In this document: piece after piece, positions 11,339 through 23,150 of the stretch
Layout: each line of letters starts with the position of its first letter
Numbering within the stretch: the first letter of the stretch is position 1
Source: Oncomelania hupensis
Lineage: Eukaryota; Mollusca; Gastropoda; Littorinimorpha; Pomatiopsidae
Length of the DNA stretch: 64,000 bases
Direction of reading: 5' to 3'
Assembly (NCBI GenBank): GCA_036898135.1
Contig: JBAHVR010000297.1
Span: 101,090-165,089, forward strand
Notes under the pieces: model-generated
The model's database searches: none
What the model was told of the DNA's origin: nothing
Seen by the model: the letters and a program-made list of their open reading frames with translations, nothing else
Position numbers and translations under genes: made by a program

Positions 11339-11977
11339 TGTTACACTCTGTTTGATGTTGGTGTTTTCTATCAGTATCTGATTCAGCCCCGATGCTTGAA
11401 TTCCTGATAGTTGTGTAACTCAGATTCGTTTATTCACACAGCCTGCTCAAGCAGCATACAAGTCACAAAGTCGACGTATGAAGTTTTCCACTTTTATTCA
11501 GCACACATCAACAACTGCATACAATTCTCAACTCAACTCAACAACTTTCACAGCAACTTTCCAAATCACTATCAACAACTTTACTATCTCTCAACAGCAA
11601 CTCGGCACACGATTAAATAACCTCTCTCTTTTCTGGAACAATTTGGTACATGGTAGAAATGACGTACTGCCACCAATCGAACTAAAGATCGTCATCACTG
11701 ACTTACGTCATTACACATTTCTTCTCCTTCCGGATCGTTCCTTCAAATTTCTACAATTATCCCGAATCTTCGATCGATAGTAAATAAGCCGATCCAGAAG
11801 ATTCTACAACAATATCGACTAACGAAAATTATCAACGTTATACAAAGCCTCTCCTAACAACAATGCAAACTCAAATCAAAGGTAAATAAACTCCATTATT
11901 GAATACTTTGCAAAACGAAACGATTAGATCTATCTTGCGCGTTTCTGACGTACTACCATTCGCGTTTCAACGTAACA
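11339..11977 (-). repeat. LTR 3 (5' LTR in element sense), 639 bp
   Basis: TGTTAC...GTAACA ends are followed directly by the AAAAC target duplication. It is indistinguishable by eye from the middle LTR. Confidence 0.88.
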
Positions 11978-11982
11978 AAAAC
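11978..11982. repeat. Target-site duplication, right
   Basis: AAAAC, identical to 1613-1617, follows the terminal CA of the third LTR. Confidence 0.85.
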
Positions 11983-12887
11983 ATTACGTAGTTTTTGTGC
12001 CTATTAATACCAAAGTGTCAGATTTTTTTTTAATATATATATTTTTTTAATTTACAGAATCTCTTCACATGAATACAGTTTACCACTAACTATAAAAACT
12101 GCACAGGAAATTAATTGTTTTAAAAAACAAATTGGACGCAATGACAAAATTCAGAGATGTATTCTATTGCTTCGAAGAGTAGGCTAATACAAATAGGAAA
12201 ATTGCATACATATAGACTACTACTACTGTAAGCTACAGGCTTACTGTGAAGTTACTTCATAACACTTGTGTGAAAAACGGATGCGCTATCTCCTAATGAA
12301 ACTATATGATGACAGTAATATTCAAAATCTGATTAACCTGATGTGTAGATGACATTCTTCTATTGTAAATTATAGGCAGAAACTGAATATTGCAAGAAAG
12401 ACATTGATGCGTGAAGCATGAAGCAAATATAGATGAACTTTTTATTATTACTTGTGTTAATCTTATTCCAAATTCTAAATTATGAGATTTGAGTGGAACT
12501 TTTAAGTATGCGTTGCTGAATAGGTATAGATCTGAAAATAACTTGTGATTCTTAACAAGTTCAAACGGATCGATAATAATTAGATTTGCATGTTGTTCGT
12601 TGAAGTTATCTAGTGCATTTTTTAAATTATCTATTTCACTTATCAGAGATTCTCAGACACACTACCTATAGCATTACCTATCAAGGCAAAGTTTAGTTTC
12701 CTGTAGGTGACACGCTGATAAATTTGCTGTGTCCTGTCCGATATTACATATTTGGTCACGTCATGGTAATATCGGAACAGTTCTATACGTGATGATCATT
12801 ATCAAGCTTATTAGCATCTTCCTGCAAGCTGCATACAAGTTTGATGAGATGAATAGGACAGAAAACTAAATTATTACACACATAACA

Positions 12888-13307
12888 CGTGGACCTAATT
12901 GTAGAGCTTTGGCTTGCGGATCTGAAAGTCCCGGGTTCGAGCCCAGGTTGTGTCCTTGGGAAAGTTTACTCCCGTTTCCTTCGGATGAGAGTATAACCCG
13001 ATGTCTAGTCTGTGTCGCATACATTCCATCATAACGAACTTTAAAGATCCTAACGCTCATGTCCTAGACGGGTGAGTGCCGGTGACAAGAACACACTCAG
13101 CATGCACCTAGGTCCTTTTCCCCCATCCCTGGCTGCCCAGGATTGTGCTCAGTTGTCTGGAGCATTATTACGATGCGCCCAAAGGCTGCAAGTTGGCGCC
13201 TCGGGCGGCTTGAGTTAGATCCTGTATCGGCCAGCGCCATGAGCAGCTCTTGAGCTGGAAAAGCGCTATATAAGAACGATTAAATAAATAAATAAATAAA
13301 TAAATAA
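12888..13307 (+). mobile_element. tRNA-derived SINE, full-length copy
   Basis: The 5' head contains a pol III box B (GGGTTCGAGCC, about 12933-12943) with a weaker box A upstream. The body shares long blocks with 25751-26050 (reverse strand) and 28212-28406. It ends in 'gagctggaaaagcgctatataagaacgatt'-type sequence and an (AAAT)n tail. A GCGCTATATAA 3' end is typical of SINEs that borrow the machinery of a partner LINE. Confidence 0.75.
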
Positions 13308-13448
13308 ACACGGTAGAGATTTTGGTTTTGTCTTTATTTCTAGTTTTTCTTTTTCTATTGTGTGACTTATACTTTGTGCTACGTTTTGGGGCTTGTGAAC
13401 CAATAAAACATATTTGTATTGCCCTGTTTAATTGTAAATTGATTAAAA

Positions 13449-14775
13449 TTACCGCACCATCAGCCTCATCAGCCATCCCAGCAAGGTCCTATTGAAAATA
13501 ATACTCAACCGGTTGAAACCCCAAGCTGAACAAATCATAGCTGAAGAACAATCTGGATTCAGGGCAGGGCGAAGTACCACTGAACAGATTTTCAACCTCA
13601 GAATAATATGCGAGAAATACCTACAGCACCAACAACATCTATATCATGTGTTTGTATACTTCAAGAAAGCGTTTGACCGAATCTGGCATGCAGCTTTGTG
13701 GGCAACCATGAGAGTGTATAACATCAGCCCTAAAATTATTGAAGTCATCAAAAACCTGTATGACAAGGCTACCAGTGCAGTCCTCCATAACAGTGCCATC
13801 GGAAACTGGTTCAGAACAACAATCGTTGTGCGTCAAGGATGCCTCCTCTCTCCAACACTCTTTAACGTCTTCCTAGAGCGCATCATGTCAGATGCCCTTG
13901 CAGATCATGAAGTCACAGTCGGAATAGGGGGTAGAGCAATCTCCAACCTCCGTTTTGCGGATGACATTGATGGATTTGCTGGAGAGGAACAAGAACATGA
14001 ACAGCTGGTACAGAGGCTTGACACCACCTCAAGAGCCTATGGAATGGAAATAAGTGCAAAGAAGACCAAAATGATGACCAACAACACAAATGGCATCAAC
14101 ATGGACATCAAAGTCCAAGGCCAATGTGTAATCGTAATCGTTCTTGTGTAATCGTTCTTATATAGCGCTTTACCAGCTCAGCTGCCCTGACAAGCCCAAT
14201 TCCTCAACACATTGCATAGCTTCAAATATTTAGGAGTCATTGTATTAGACAATGGGTCCCGACAAGAAGTCCTCTCCAGGATTGCACAAACAACTGCAGC
14301 TGCCCTGACAAGCCCATTTGGAAAGACAGGACCCTCAGTCTACATTCCAAGGTAAGGCTGCTGCGCTCCCTTGACATCGCCATTTTCCTATACGCTTGCG
14401 AAACATGGACCTTCACAGCAGCTCTACAACGAAAAATACCAAGAATTGAGATGAGATGCTACAACGAAGTCCGACAGATCATCACACAAGCCATTGGACA
14501 ACACGATGACATGCTCACAGTGGTAAAAAAACTGAAACTCCGATGGTATGGCCATGTCACCAGAGCATCAGGCCTTGCAAAGACCATCCTGCAAGGTACG
14601 GTGAAAGGAGGCAAAATAAGAGGGAGAAAAAAAAATGGTGGGATGACAACATTCGGGAATGGACTGGCTTGACACTGCGGTTGCTAAGGACAGAGAAAGA
14701 TGGAGTACGCTGTTTAAACGATCATCTGTGGTGTTCCAACGACCTTCGAGTTACGGGATAGGGTAGGATAGGATA
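13449..14775 (+). pseudogene. RTE-like LINE, 5'-truncated reverse transcriptase copy 1
   Basis: The reading frame from about 13450 carries recognisable reverse-transcriptase motifs: FRAGRSTTEQIF, a palm box A region (YFKKAFDRIW), RQGCLLSPTLFN and LRFADD as the FADD catalytic box. A thumb region and a basic C-terminus follow (LRWYGHVTRASGLAKTIL). The 3' end is a short (GGATA)n tail near 14757-14775. It is truncated at the 5' side with no endonuclease. It is cut by a SINE fragment (14120-14190) and frameshifted near 14630. The same family recurs at 16325-16480, 19638-19782 and 55440-57510. Confidence 0.8.
14120..14190 (-). mobile_element. SINE 3'-end fragment inserted in the LINE
   Basis: The core reads as the reverse complement of the SINE tail 'gctggtaaagcgctatat' plus 'aagaacgatt', with 'aatcgttcttgtgt' partly duplicated. 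The LINE sequence CCAAT is present on both sides (14115-14119 and 14191-14195), a possible 5-bp target duplication. Confidence 0.6.
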
Positions 14776-15133
14776 GTATTGTTCTTCTTATGATTTTAAA
14801 GATGCGCACGGACGTTTGCACGACATCACTGTGAATATATAAATTCAAAAATAATAACACAAAGAAGCTGTACAAAATGTTTCCAGGGGCTACAATGTTG
14901 GATCTGTGTGAACTCGGTCGAATTTTCTAAGTGGTATCTATTGAATTCGAAGCTTTTCTCGTATATTCACTCATTCTTCACGAAATCTATCAAACTTAGG
15001 AAGTCTTCCAATTGAATAGAGCGAGCGCCTTGATTGTCGAGGCCATTCCTGACAAGAACAACGCCGGTCAATTAAGGTGGGCGATCTATCACACCGTAAC
15101 TAAGGTGCAGGGAGGCTTACACACCACCACCAT

Positions 15134-15136
<3 letters not shown>

Positions 15137-15182
<46 letters not shown>
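15137..15182 (+). repeat. (ACT)n microsatellite
   Basis: About 15 perfect ACT units in the GPCR intron. 15183-15440 beyond it holds only the acceptor tract. Confidence 0.95.
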
Positions 15183-15183
<1 letters not shown>

Positions 15184-15440
15184 AAATAGCATTTACCAAA
15201 GCCGGTAAGAGACAGAACCCATATAAACTATTGCTCGTGAGGCTTTTTGGTTTAGGTTGATAAATTAGACCCTGCTCTACCCTACCCCCACCAAAGACGC
15301 ACATTTAAAGCCGCGTGATTCACTGACATATAGGGCCTAAGGTCACACGACTGTATCGTTAAAACAGGGAAAATAAATTTAGTTAAGGTTAAGACAATCT
15401 TCACCTCATAAGTGAAGATGTGCTTTTGCTGTTTGTGCAG

Positions 15441-15641
15441 TTGACGGTGCTGAACATCACCTTGCTGTTCTTCAACAACTCTATCAACTGGATCATCTAC
15501 GGCGTCATGAGCCCCACCTTCAGAAAGGACTACGTTCAAATTCTTCGTTCTCTTGGCGCCCGCCTTTGTTGCTGCACGGTCTGGCTAGGTCGCCTGGTCC
15601 GGAGAAGCCAAGAGTTAAACACAGCCAACGACGAACATTAA
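15441..15641 (+). CDS. Rhodopsin-like GPCR, last exon (TM7, helix 8, C-tail)
   Basis: The exon begins after the acceptor CAG at 15438-15440 in phase 0, continuing the exon at 401-1376, and ends at TAA (15639-15641). It encodes TM7 with NNSINWIIYG, the family NPxxY motif with P replaced by W. Helix 8 follows (SPTFRKDYVQILR), then a likely palmitoylated cysteine cluster (RLCCCTVW) and a short tail. The F-R-K after SPT and the position of N and Y are standard for class A GPCRs. The 14-kb intron falls at the TM6/TM7 boundary. The ligand is not identifiable; the long third loop resembles that of amine and some peptide receptors, but this is only an analogy. Confidence 0.8.
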   Translation: MTVLNITLLFFNNSINWIIYGVMSPTFRKDYVQILRSLGARLCCCTVWLGRLVRRSQELNTANDEH

Positions 15642-15654
15642 TTTAATGTAGGAA

Positions 15655-15705
15655 AGAGGGGGAGGAGAGAAGGAGGGGAGGGGGGTAAGGGTGGAGGGAG
15701 AAAGC
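15655..15705 (+). promoter_or_regulatory. G-rich tract in the GPCR 3' UTR, G-quadruplex candidate
   Basis: Just after the stop codon the sense strand carries runs GGGG, GGGGGG, GGG and GGG with loops A, TAA and TGGA. This fits the four-tract quadruplex rule and would be in the mRNA. 15706-16324 downstream is AT-rich with no clear poly(A) site; the nearest AATAAA-like string is near 16076. Confidence 0.5.
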
Positions 15706-16324
15706 ATGATGTGGAAATGATTAACATTTTATTACCGCGACATTTAAACATTAATGGCTCTATATTTCATGTATTTTGTTTGTGTGTAGGCTATATGTCT
15801 GCTCAGCAAAATGACACATTTCCTGTTTAAAGTGTATCTATGGCCTTGAACCTCTCACTGAGTTGGTTAAGCGCTAACAGATAAGAACTATTCTTTCATT
15901 TACTTAGCCGAAGTTGTATCGCGACCAGAACACTTGTAATAAGCCTGCTTTAACCTCGTCTTGCTCCTCTGTCATTGTTAAACCGAAGACCCTTTTTTAT
16001 TTTGCCGTGTCGGTTATTGTTCTCTCCACCAAGTAATTTTTTAAAATAATTTTTCAAATGATATGCATATACCAATAATAAAATCAATTCAAATATTAAT
16101 TTTTTTTATACAATACCAAACATAACAAAAATCAAACAAAAGATCTAATCATACAGATCCACCAAATCATTTATACCCAAAAATGATCCACAGATGTTGT
16201 TGTATCGACTACTGTATCATAATTGATTTTCAAATGATAAAGACACACTGTCTTCAAAAGAAATTCAAAACTCGATAGAAAATACATTTGTAAATAAATT
16301 CAGTTTCAATTATGATAAACCTTA

Positions 16325-16480
16325 TGGAATTCGGACAACATTCGAGAATGGACTGGTTTGTCACTGAGCGAAGCCATCAGGGCTGCTGAGGACAGAGAAA
16401 GATGGAGTATGCTGGTTAAACGATCATCTGTGGTGCCCCTACGACCTTCGGGTTACGGGACAGGATAGGATAGGATTATG
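16325..16480 (+). pseudogene. RTE-like LINE, 3'-end fragment
   Basis: The fragment 'acaacattcgagaatggact' through 'ggttacgggacaggatagg' matches the last 150 bases of the LINE copies ending at 14775 and 57510, including the (GGATA)n tail. Confidence 0.75.
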
Positions 16481-16653
16481 GAATTGCCACTTCAGTTTTA
16501 AGCATGGTACATAGACTAATACTACATTTAATTAAACCCAAATATTGTAAAGTTGTGAGATGCGTGTGTGGTGTACTTTGAAACACATATTACTTGAATG
16601 CAGTTGTATTTGTCCGTTTTATTTTGCCAACTGTGGTACATGTTATGGATTGT

Positions 16654-17168
16654 ATCACAAGTATATCAACTAACAAGTTAGTATCTCGTATTGCCCCCAG
16701 TCGACGTGCGGTGGTCCCGTTGCCCTTGGTTTCAGCCACAAGCTGAGACGGGGATATCCCAAACCTAAAAATAGAATAGAGAATTCTGGGAAATCTGTTC
16801 TCGCGAAGATGTGCTCGCTGAAATGAAACGAAAGTTGGGAGAGGACCTGCATATTTCTGGTAGTGAACAAAGGCAGAAACTTGTCAGCAGTATTATCAGC
16901 GATGGAGTTATAATGGACGAAGTGCTCCATACCTATGAGGTTGCCTTTGCTCGAGCAAAGAAACTAAAGAAGGATTTGGCCGACGTCATTTCAGAAAAGG
17001 ATTTCTCTACCCATAATTCCCCTGGGTTTTGAAGTTTCTAAAAAGTTATTTCAGGCCGACGACGCTCTATGGAGCGCAAAGCATGTAAAGGGAAGCAACC
17101 GGTTGTACGCGCACGTCGATAGAGACATAAAAGAGAGATACTAACTTGTTAGTTGATATACTTGTGAT
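16654..17168. mobile_element. MITE-like element with 34-bp perfect terminal inverted repeats
   Basis: The left end 16654-16687 and the right end 17135-17168 are exact reverse complements over 34 bases. The match continues imperfectly outward to GTTAT/ATAAC (16641 and 17180). Each arm also contains the internal palindrome ACTAACAAGTTAGT. No transposase is visible. Inside, an open frame without an ATG at its 5' end (about 16790-17032) gives a lysine/glutamate-rich peptide I do not recognise. It is a non-autonomous DNA transposon or foldback element; the superfamily is unknown because no target duplication is clear. Confidence 0.7.
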
Positions 17169-17248
17169 TGTATTGATAACATAAGCTAAACGTTATATTA
17201 GCAAAAGCTTTCGTTGATTCTTCAATAGATCAATGGGCATGGACTGTA

Positions 17249-17249
17249 T

Positions 17250-17320
<71 letters not shown>
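17249..17320 (+). repeat. (ATA)n microsatellite
   Basis: Perfect trinucleotide run of about 24 units. The AT-rich stretch to 19637 includes CA-rich DNA (17640-17710) and a GT tract (17907-17946). Otherwise I see nothing recognisable in 17321-19637. Confidence 0.95.
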
Positions 17321-17321
<1 letters not shown>

Positions 17322-17906
17322 TGTTTATTTATATACCACAACATTACATATATAATAAAACACACACTCGCTGTGGTTGACAACTTCACACATTACAAAT
17401 TGTTAGCAAATAATAGATTAACATACATATCTAACATATAAAAATTTTCTAACAGGCTAAATACTAATATAGCTATAAAATCTCATTAAAAAAATTAAAA
17501 TAACATAATATAGAGATTCAACAATCGGACAAACAACAGCTCACAAAAATCATATCAATTAAAATCAGAATATGATCAACATACAAATAATACATTAAAC
17601 AGCTACTCCGTCGCCAGCGCCAACAATCAACAGTCCAGACGCCACATTAGTTATCACAGCACACACAAAGACACACACACGCTCCCACACACACACACAC
17701 AGCACGCACACACAGACCCACTACCGTCTGACAAGTCATATCTCAGCTAACTGGAACTAGCAACTTGACAACAATGAGGAAATAAATAAACATTGTTTTA
17801 ATAACATTTCGTGTTCTGACTAGGCACATGGGTACCTTTGCCAATCAAAGAAGGAAATATTCCTTATCATTATCGCAATGAATCTATTTATGGAATGACT
17901 GACCTT

Positions 17907-17946
17907 GGGTGTGTGTGCGTGTGTGTGTGTGCGTGTGTGTGTGTGC
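17907..17946 (+). repeat. (GT)n microsatellite
   Basis: Alternating GT with GC interruptions, a possible Z-DNA former. Confidence 0.85.
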
Positions 17947-19637
17947 GTGTACGTACATACGGTTTGTGCGTGTGTGTATGTACGTACGATGTATGTGTTT
18001 GTACACTCTAGAATCAAAATTATTGAGATGTGAACGCATTTTTTTAAACCCCCTATCCACCAAAAACCACTACCTGTCCCCCCCCTCCCCCTGTACCTCT
18101 TCCCCCCCCACACAAAAAAATCCACTAGATTACGTGTAAAAAAAGTGTTTTTCTTGTGTTCAGGTTTGCTCACATTTTAACATTTATTTTTTTACTTCAC
18201 AGAACACAACGCTACAGTGTAAAGCGCAAGTATGCGAGAATACAGGAGGTAAAATGGGGACGATTGCAGGAGCCTCGAAGTAAATGTTAAAATGTTGGGG
18301 TAGTAAAAATGTCCAATGGAGTAAAAAGAGAACTGTCTGTCGCTGTTTTGTTCACCATCATGCCAAACCAAAACTGACAGCAATGCATCCAAGTACACTA
18401 CCGGCAAATAAAAACTTACACACTATAGGTTTTAGAGAAGGTCGAAAATTTGATGATTTTAAGAGTTGAGCCAAATGCTCATAAACAATTTTGAGTAGAA
18501 TTTTTAGATCCTAATAAGAAAATGTCCTCAGTCATGGTAACTGTTTTTTTAAGTACCGAGGTCGACGGTTCTTTAAGGCAAGGGTCAAACACTTTTGTTT
18601 ACAACTCATGGGTCCATAAAAGCGCAATAACTTTTGTACCGGCCTGAAAATTCAAAATGCTATAAAGCATGTTAATGTGGGTTCAATTTGCTGTCCACAC
18701 ATACCTATAATATATGATAAGTTTTCTGTGCGTTCACTGGATGAGAACCGCCTACTTCTAAACCTACCAATAGACTTAAGAAACGCACCCAACAGAACAA
18801 ATGTTGCATATAAATTATGTTTTTGTGGGAGGGCTTGCATACATAATCGGTTTCACTGATGTACATGTAATTTACATAGTCCTCTCTATTTTGAAACACA
18901 CCTAATAATTTTATGGAAATATTTTAACCCTTCAGGTCTTTAGTATGGTCGCAATAGGATGGGGGTCGGAAATAGTGCTAAAATGTGAATTTGTTTATGG
19001 CGGACAATACCGCAAAATTGAATAAGCGCACTTTAAAAAAAAGTGCAGAAGAATACATTTCCTTTAACGATATCTCGTTTACAAAATCTATAAAGTGGAT
19101 AATATCCAGATTTAGGCTACTACCCATATCCTCGTAAAGCAAAGAACATCGTAAAAACAGCTCCAAAGTCATTTGGCACGTTCAATGTAAATTTTTCATT
19201 AAATACACATTTTGCGCATTCGCAACATAATAAATTCCGCTCAATATAATTCCAATGTACAACCAATGTTTACATTGCTATAGGCCATTAACGGGCGGCC
19301 CTAAATGTGACTTCAGCACATAAGAGTAAGCCGTTTGAGGAAATACTGTTTACCAGTTAGGGGTGGCCAAACTAGTATACATATATACGTTAGAATGAGG
19401 AATGAGTAATCCACACCTTCCACTTTCGTGGCTCCCACTTCCACCACTCTCAAATTCCTCTCGCTCTCGAATCCGTTCTCACATCACAGGCACTCAAAGA
19501 GAAATGAAGTAAAACGGTTGAAGTTATGTAAGCCTAGCCATAGAAGCAGTAAGTAGACCTGCCTGAGGTAAGCATATCGTTCTAACCCCAAATCCTCCCC
19601 CCACACTACATATTTATATGCTTGTTTTTAATTTATT

Positions 19638-19782
19638 TACAACATTCGGGAATGGATTGGCTTGACACTGAGCGTTGCTGGGGACGTTGCTGGGGACGGG
19701 GAGAGATGGAGTGCGCTGGTTGAACGATATTCTGTTGTGCCCTAACGACCTTCGAGTTAGGGAGAGGATAGGATAGGATAAT
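19638..19782 (+). pseudogene. RTE-like LINE, 3'-end fragment
   Basis: It has the same terminal segment as at 16325-16480, with an 11-base duplication (GACGTTGCTGGG) and the tail 'gaggataggataggata'. 19783-20057 after it is unremarkable. Confidence 0.72.
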
Positions 19783-20059
19783 AATGATTGATTTAGTATA
19801 TAGGCAATGAATTTGCACTTCTTAGAGGCGAATATTGATGGGGTTTTTTTTGGGTGAAGCAGGATAAAATGGCAGGAAACTAAAGTGAGTATGTATATAC
19901 AATGTTGAAATTTTTTCCCGTTCATTATATTTTAGTATTGATTTTATTCCCAATAAAAGTACAGTAAAACAGGAAGAAAATAACTGAACTGAGGACATTG
20001 TCAGTGGTTATTAATGTTACAATGTTGTTCTTATTTTCCTGAACTATTATCACCTCCCC

Positions 20060-20977
20060 GGGCCGCGAACTTGTTTTTTCCAACCTAGTTCCAGTCATTC
20101 GCCGAAAAAGGTAATTCCCAAAGTCGAACGAAGCTCTCCAAGTCGAGCGAAGGTATCCGATGTTTTACGAACAGGACTACGTGAAACCACAGGCTGGGAA
20201 GTCTCGTCTTTCGTAGGCCTCGATTACATACTAGATATACTACGTACGTATGTAGGAGGCCCACGAGTTTACAAAGACGAAAGAAAATACTTCAAAACCA
20301 GTGGTAAAACATCCGTGCATAAAAATAGCCGCCGTTGCTTCTAAATCTAATTCTGTTTCGATCTGCACAGCTTCAATCTGTAAGTTAAGTCGAGATTCGC
20401 ATTTTGAAGCAGTTAGTGTTAGTATTAGTATTATTTTATGATGATTACGATACTGACACAATTAGTAATAAAGAGTAAATTAATACATGACATATAATGC
20501 ACACATACAACGATATTTCACATCTATATCAACAATAAAAGCATGACACAATTTCTAAGCGCTATGGATACGTTGATGTCCCTTCAGCACAACAAGGCAA
20601 AGCAAGTTTATCATGGTCTAAAAAAACAGTGACATTTTTATTGCAAGCACCAAAAGCAATTATTTAACTATATCATAGCAATATTATTCTTTTTTTTTTT
20701 AACTGATACAGTAAATTTGTTATTTGTATTTCAATGATATGTATTTTAATGATAAATACGTATTAAAAAAATGTTGCGTGGCAGGCGGAAATTTCCATAA
20801 ATTATCTGAAAACTTTGGTAAATCGATAACAAAAAAATAACCAGTAACACCATCTGAATATTTCGGGTTACACCCAACTTCAGCAAAAACAAACTGACAC
20901 ACTGACCATATTTACACCATTGAGCACGCACAGCAGCACACTATTCTTTTTAAAAAAGATAAAAGAAAAAAAAAGAG

Positions 20978-21064
<87 letters not shown>

Positions 21065-21084
21065 ACAAAATAAATTAAAGATTT

Positions 21085-21145
<61 letters not shown>

Positions 21146-21830
21146 GGTCTTTATTTTGTGGTCCTGATTCGGCTCTTTGCAATCCGCTTGATCCTGTAAG
21201 CAATGAATAACTAACTATTAATTTAACTCTGATCTCGAGCTAAGGAAAAAAAAAAGAAGAAAAAAAAGGTTTCGCTTAGCCTACTCGTCCTTCTCCAAAA
21301 AAATTTAATGATTCGAATATTAAAAAGTATAGGCCTAAATATTATTAATTAGAATATATATAGTTTATACATTTATTTACGTATAAAACAAACAATACAG
21401 GTCTAATAATTATATTCAGCTAGTGAGCTTCTTCACTGCGCGGAGACAGACTTATAATATATAATGTAGATTAAGCCTATGTATACTGTATAATAGTGTC
21501 TACTTGGTTCTAGGCAGGAAATGGGGAATGCAATTTTTTAGCCTACTGCTGAGAACAAACAAAATGCAAATCAAGGAACGCAACTATTAAATATGGTCGA
21601 TAATAATTATGCTGATCTTAACAAGTATACCGTTGCGAAATGCTAATCTGTGTAAATTGAAGAGAATTAGAAGCAACAGCGATCATTTTTAATGTTGAAC
21701 TAGTCGTAGTCATGCAAGCATCAGTTCGCAACACATCGGAGAGCTTCGTTCGACTTCGGTGATTGCCTTTTTCGGCGAATGACTGGAACTAAGTTGGAAA
21801 AAACAAGTTTGCCCCCGGGCCGGTGGGGGG
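20060..21830 (+). mobile_element. Terminal-inverted-repeat element, copy 1 (left half of nested palindrome)
   Basis: The left end 'gaacttgttttttccaacct' and the right end (21795-21815, its reverse complement with one or two changes) bound this segment. The inverted similarity extends about 100 bases inward through 'cgaagctctccgatgt'. The interior contains (AAT)n at 20981-21064, (ACT)n at 21088-21145 and the SINE-tail motif at 21148-21208. There is no long reading frame. The whole segment is repeated in reverse at 22170-24127. Confidence 0.7.
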
Positions 21831-22165
21831 GGGGAGGGGAAGGGCAGGGGGTTGTATGGTTTTGAGTTCTGATTTTTTTTACTCCCAATGGATGTAGACT
21901 ACAGTAAAAGGGTAAGGGCTTTAACAACACATTGTTACTATTTTGTGCCCAATGTTGGCTTTTTTTCCCTTCACTAATTATCATTGGGAAGGTGTGGGTG
22001 GCAGTATTGATTTCACTCCCTATACGCCTACAATAGATGACTGTTTCTAACCCCAGTCTGATGTGTATTGTGACGGTAATTGTGTATGTTAACAAAACTC
22101 TATTATTAGGGTGCAAATTATTGAAGTAGTAGACGTCGGTGGCAAACGTCCTTTTGCCCCCCCCC
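21831..22165. other. Spacer between the two inverted elements
   Basis: About 335 bases, starting with a G-rich run (GGTGGGGGGGGGGAGGGG) and ending in a C-rich run (CCCCCCCCTCCCCC). These are themselves inverted relative to each other. Nothing coding. Confidence 0.6.
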
Positions 22166-22866
22166 CTCCCCCGCCCGCAAACTTGTTTTTTCCAACCTAG
22201 TTCCAGTCATTCGCCCAAAAAGGCAATCACCGAAGTCGAACGAAGCTCTCCGATGTGTTACGAAATGATGCTTGCATGACTACGACTAGCTGACATTAAA
22301 AATGATCGCTGTTGCTTCTAATTCTGTTCGATTTACACAGATTAGCATTTCGCAACGGTATACTTTGTTATTATCGACCATATTTAATAGTTGCGTTCCT
22401 TGATTTGCATTTTGTTAGTTCTCAGCAGGAGGCTAATAATAGTATTCCCCATTTCCTGCCTAGAACCAAGTAGACACTGTTATACAGTATACATAGGCTT
22501 AATTTACTTTAGACCTGTATTGTTTGTTTTATACGTAAATAAATGTATAAACTATATCTATTCTAATTAATAATATTTAGACCTATACTTTATAATATTT
22601 GAATCTTTAAATTTCCGGAGAAGGACGAGTAGGCTAAGTGAATTTTATTTTAATAACTCGAGAACAGAGTTCAAGTAATAGCTAGTTATTCATTGCTTAC
22701 AGGATCCAGCGGACTTCAAAGAGCCGAATCAGGACCACAAAATCAAGACAACTCGAGATCAGAGTTAAATTAATAGCTAATTAGTTATTCATTGCTTACA
22801 GAGTCCAGCGGACTGCAAAGAGTCGAATCAGGACCACAAAATCAAGACCACAACTTCGCTAGTAGC

Positions 22867-22936
<70 letters not shown>

Positions 22937-22980
22937 TAGTTATTTAGTTAAATCTTTAATTTATTTATTTGTTTTGTTTG

Positions 22981-23067
<87 letters not shown>

Positions 23068-23071
23068 TTAA

Positions 23072-23150
<79 letters not shown>

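Larger units (their letters stand above)
1618..11977 (-). mobile_element. Tandem Ty3/gypsy-like LTR retrotransposon (three LTRs, two bodies)
   Basis: Three direct copies of a 639-bp LTR (1618-2256, 6387-7025, 11339-11977) frame two bodies (2257-6386 and 7026-11338). Each LTR starts TGTTAC and ends GTAACA. The outermost ends are flanked by the same five bases, AAAAC (1613-1617 and 11978-11982), so the array sits in one target-site duplication. All genes lie on the minus strand, so the right LTR is the 5' LTR in the element's own sense. The middle and right LTRs look identical. The left one differs at four sites I could see, which indicates a recent event. A single insertion enlarged by unequal LTR-LTR recombination explains this best. 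Confidence 0.9.
1377..15440 (+). other. 14-kb intron of the GPCR gene, filled with mobile elements
   Basis: The donor GTAAGC is at 1377 and the acceptor is 'ctgtttgtgcag' ending at 15440. Both flanking exons are phase 0. The intron carries a tandem LTR retrotransposon (1618-11977, antisense to the gene), a SINE (12888-13307), a LINE fragment (13449-14775) and a trinucleotide repeat. Stretches 1377-1612, 11983-12887 and 14776-15136 are AT-rich and hold nothing I can identify. Confidence 0.65.

Noticed and set aside
19340..19380. hAT-type transposon end ('taggggtggccaaactag')
   Set aside because: No matching inverted end within 4 kb.
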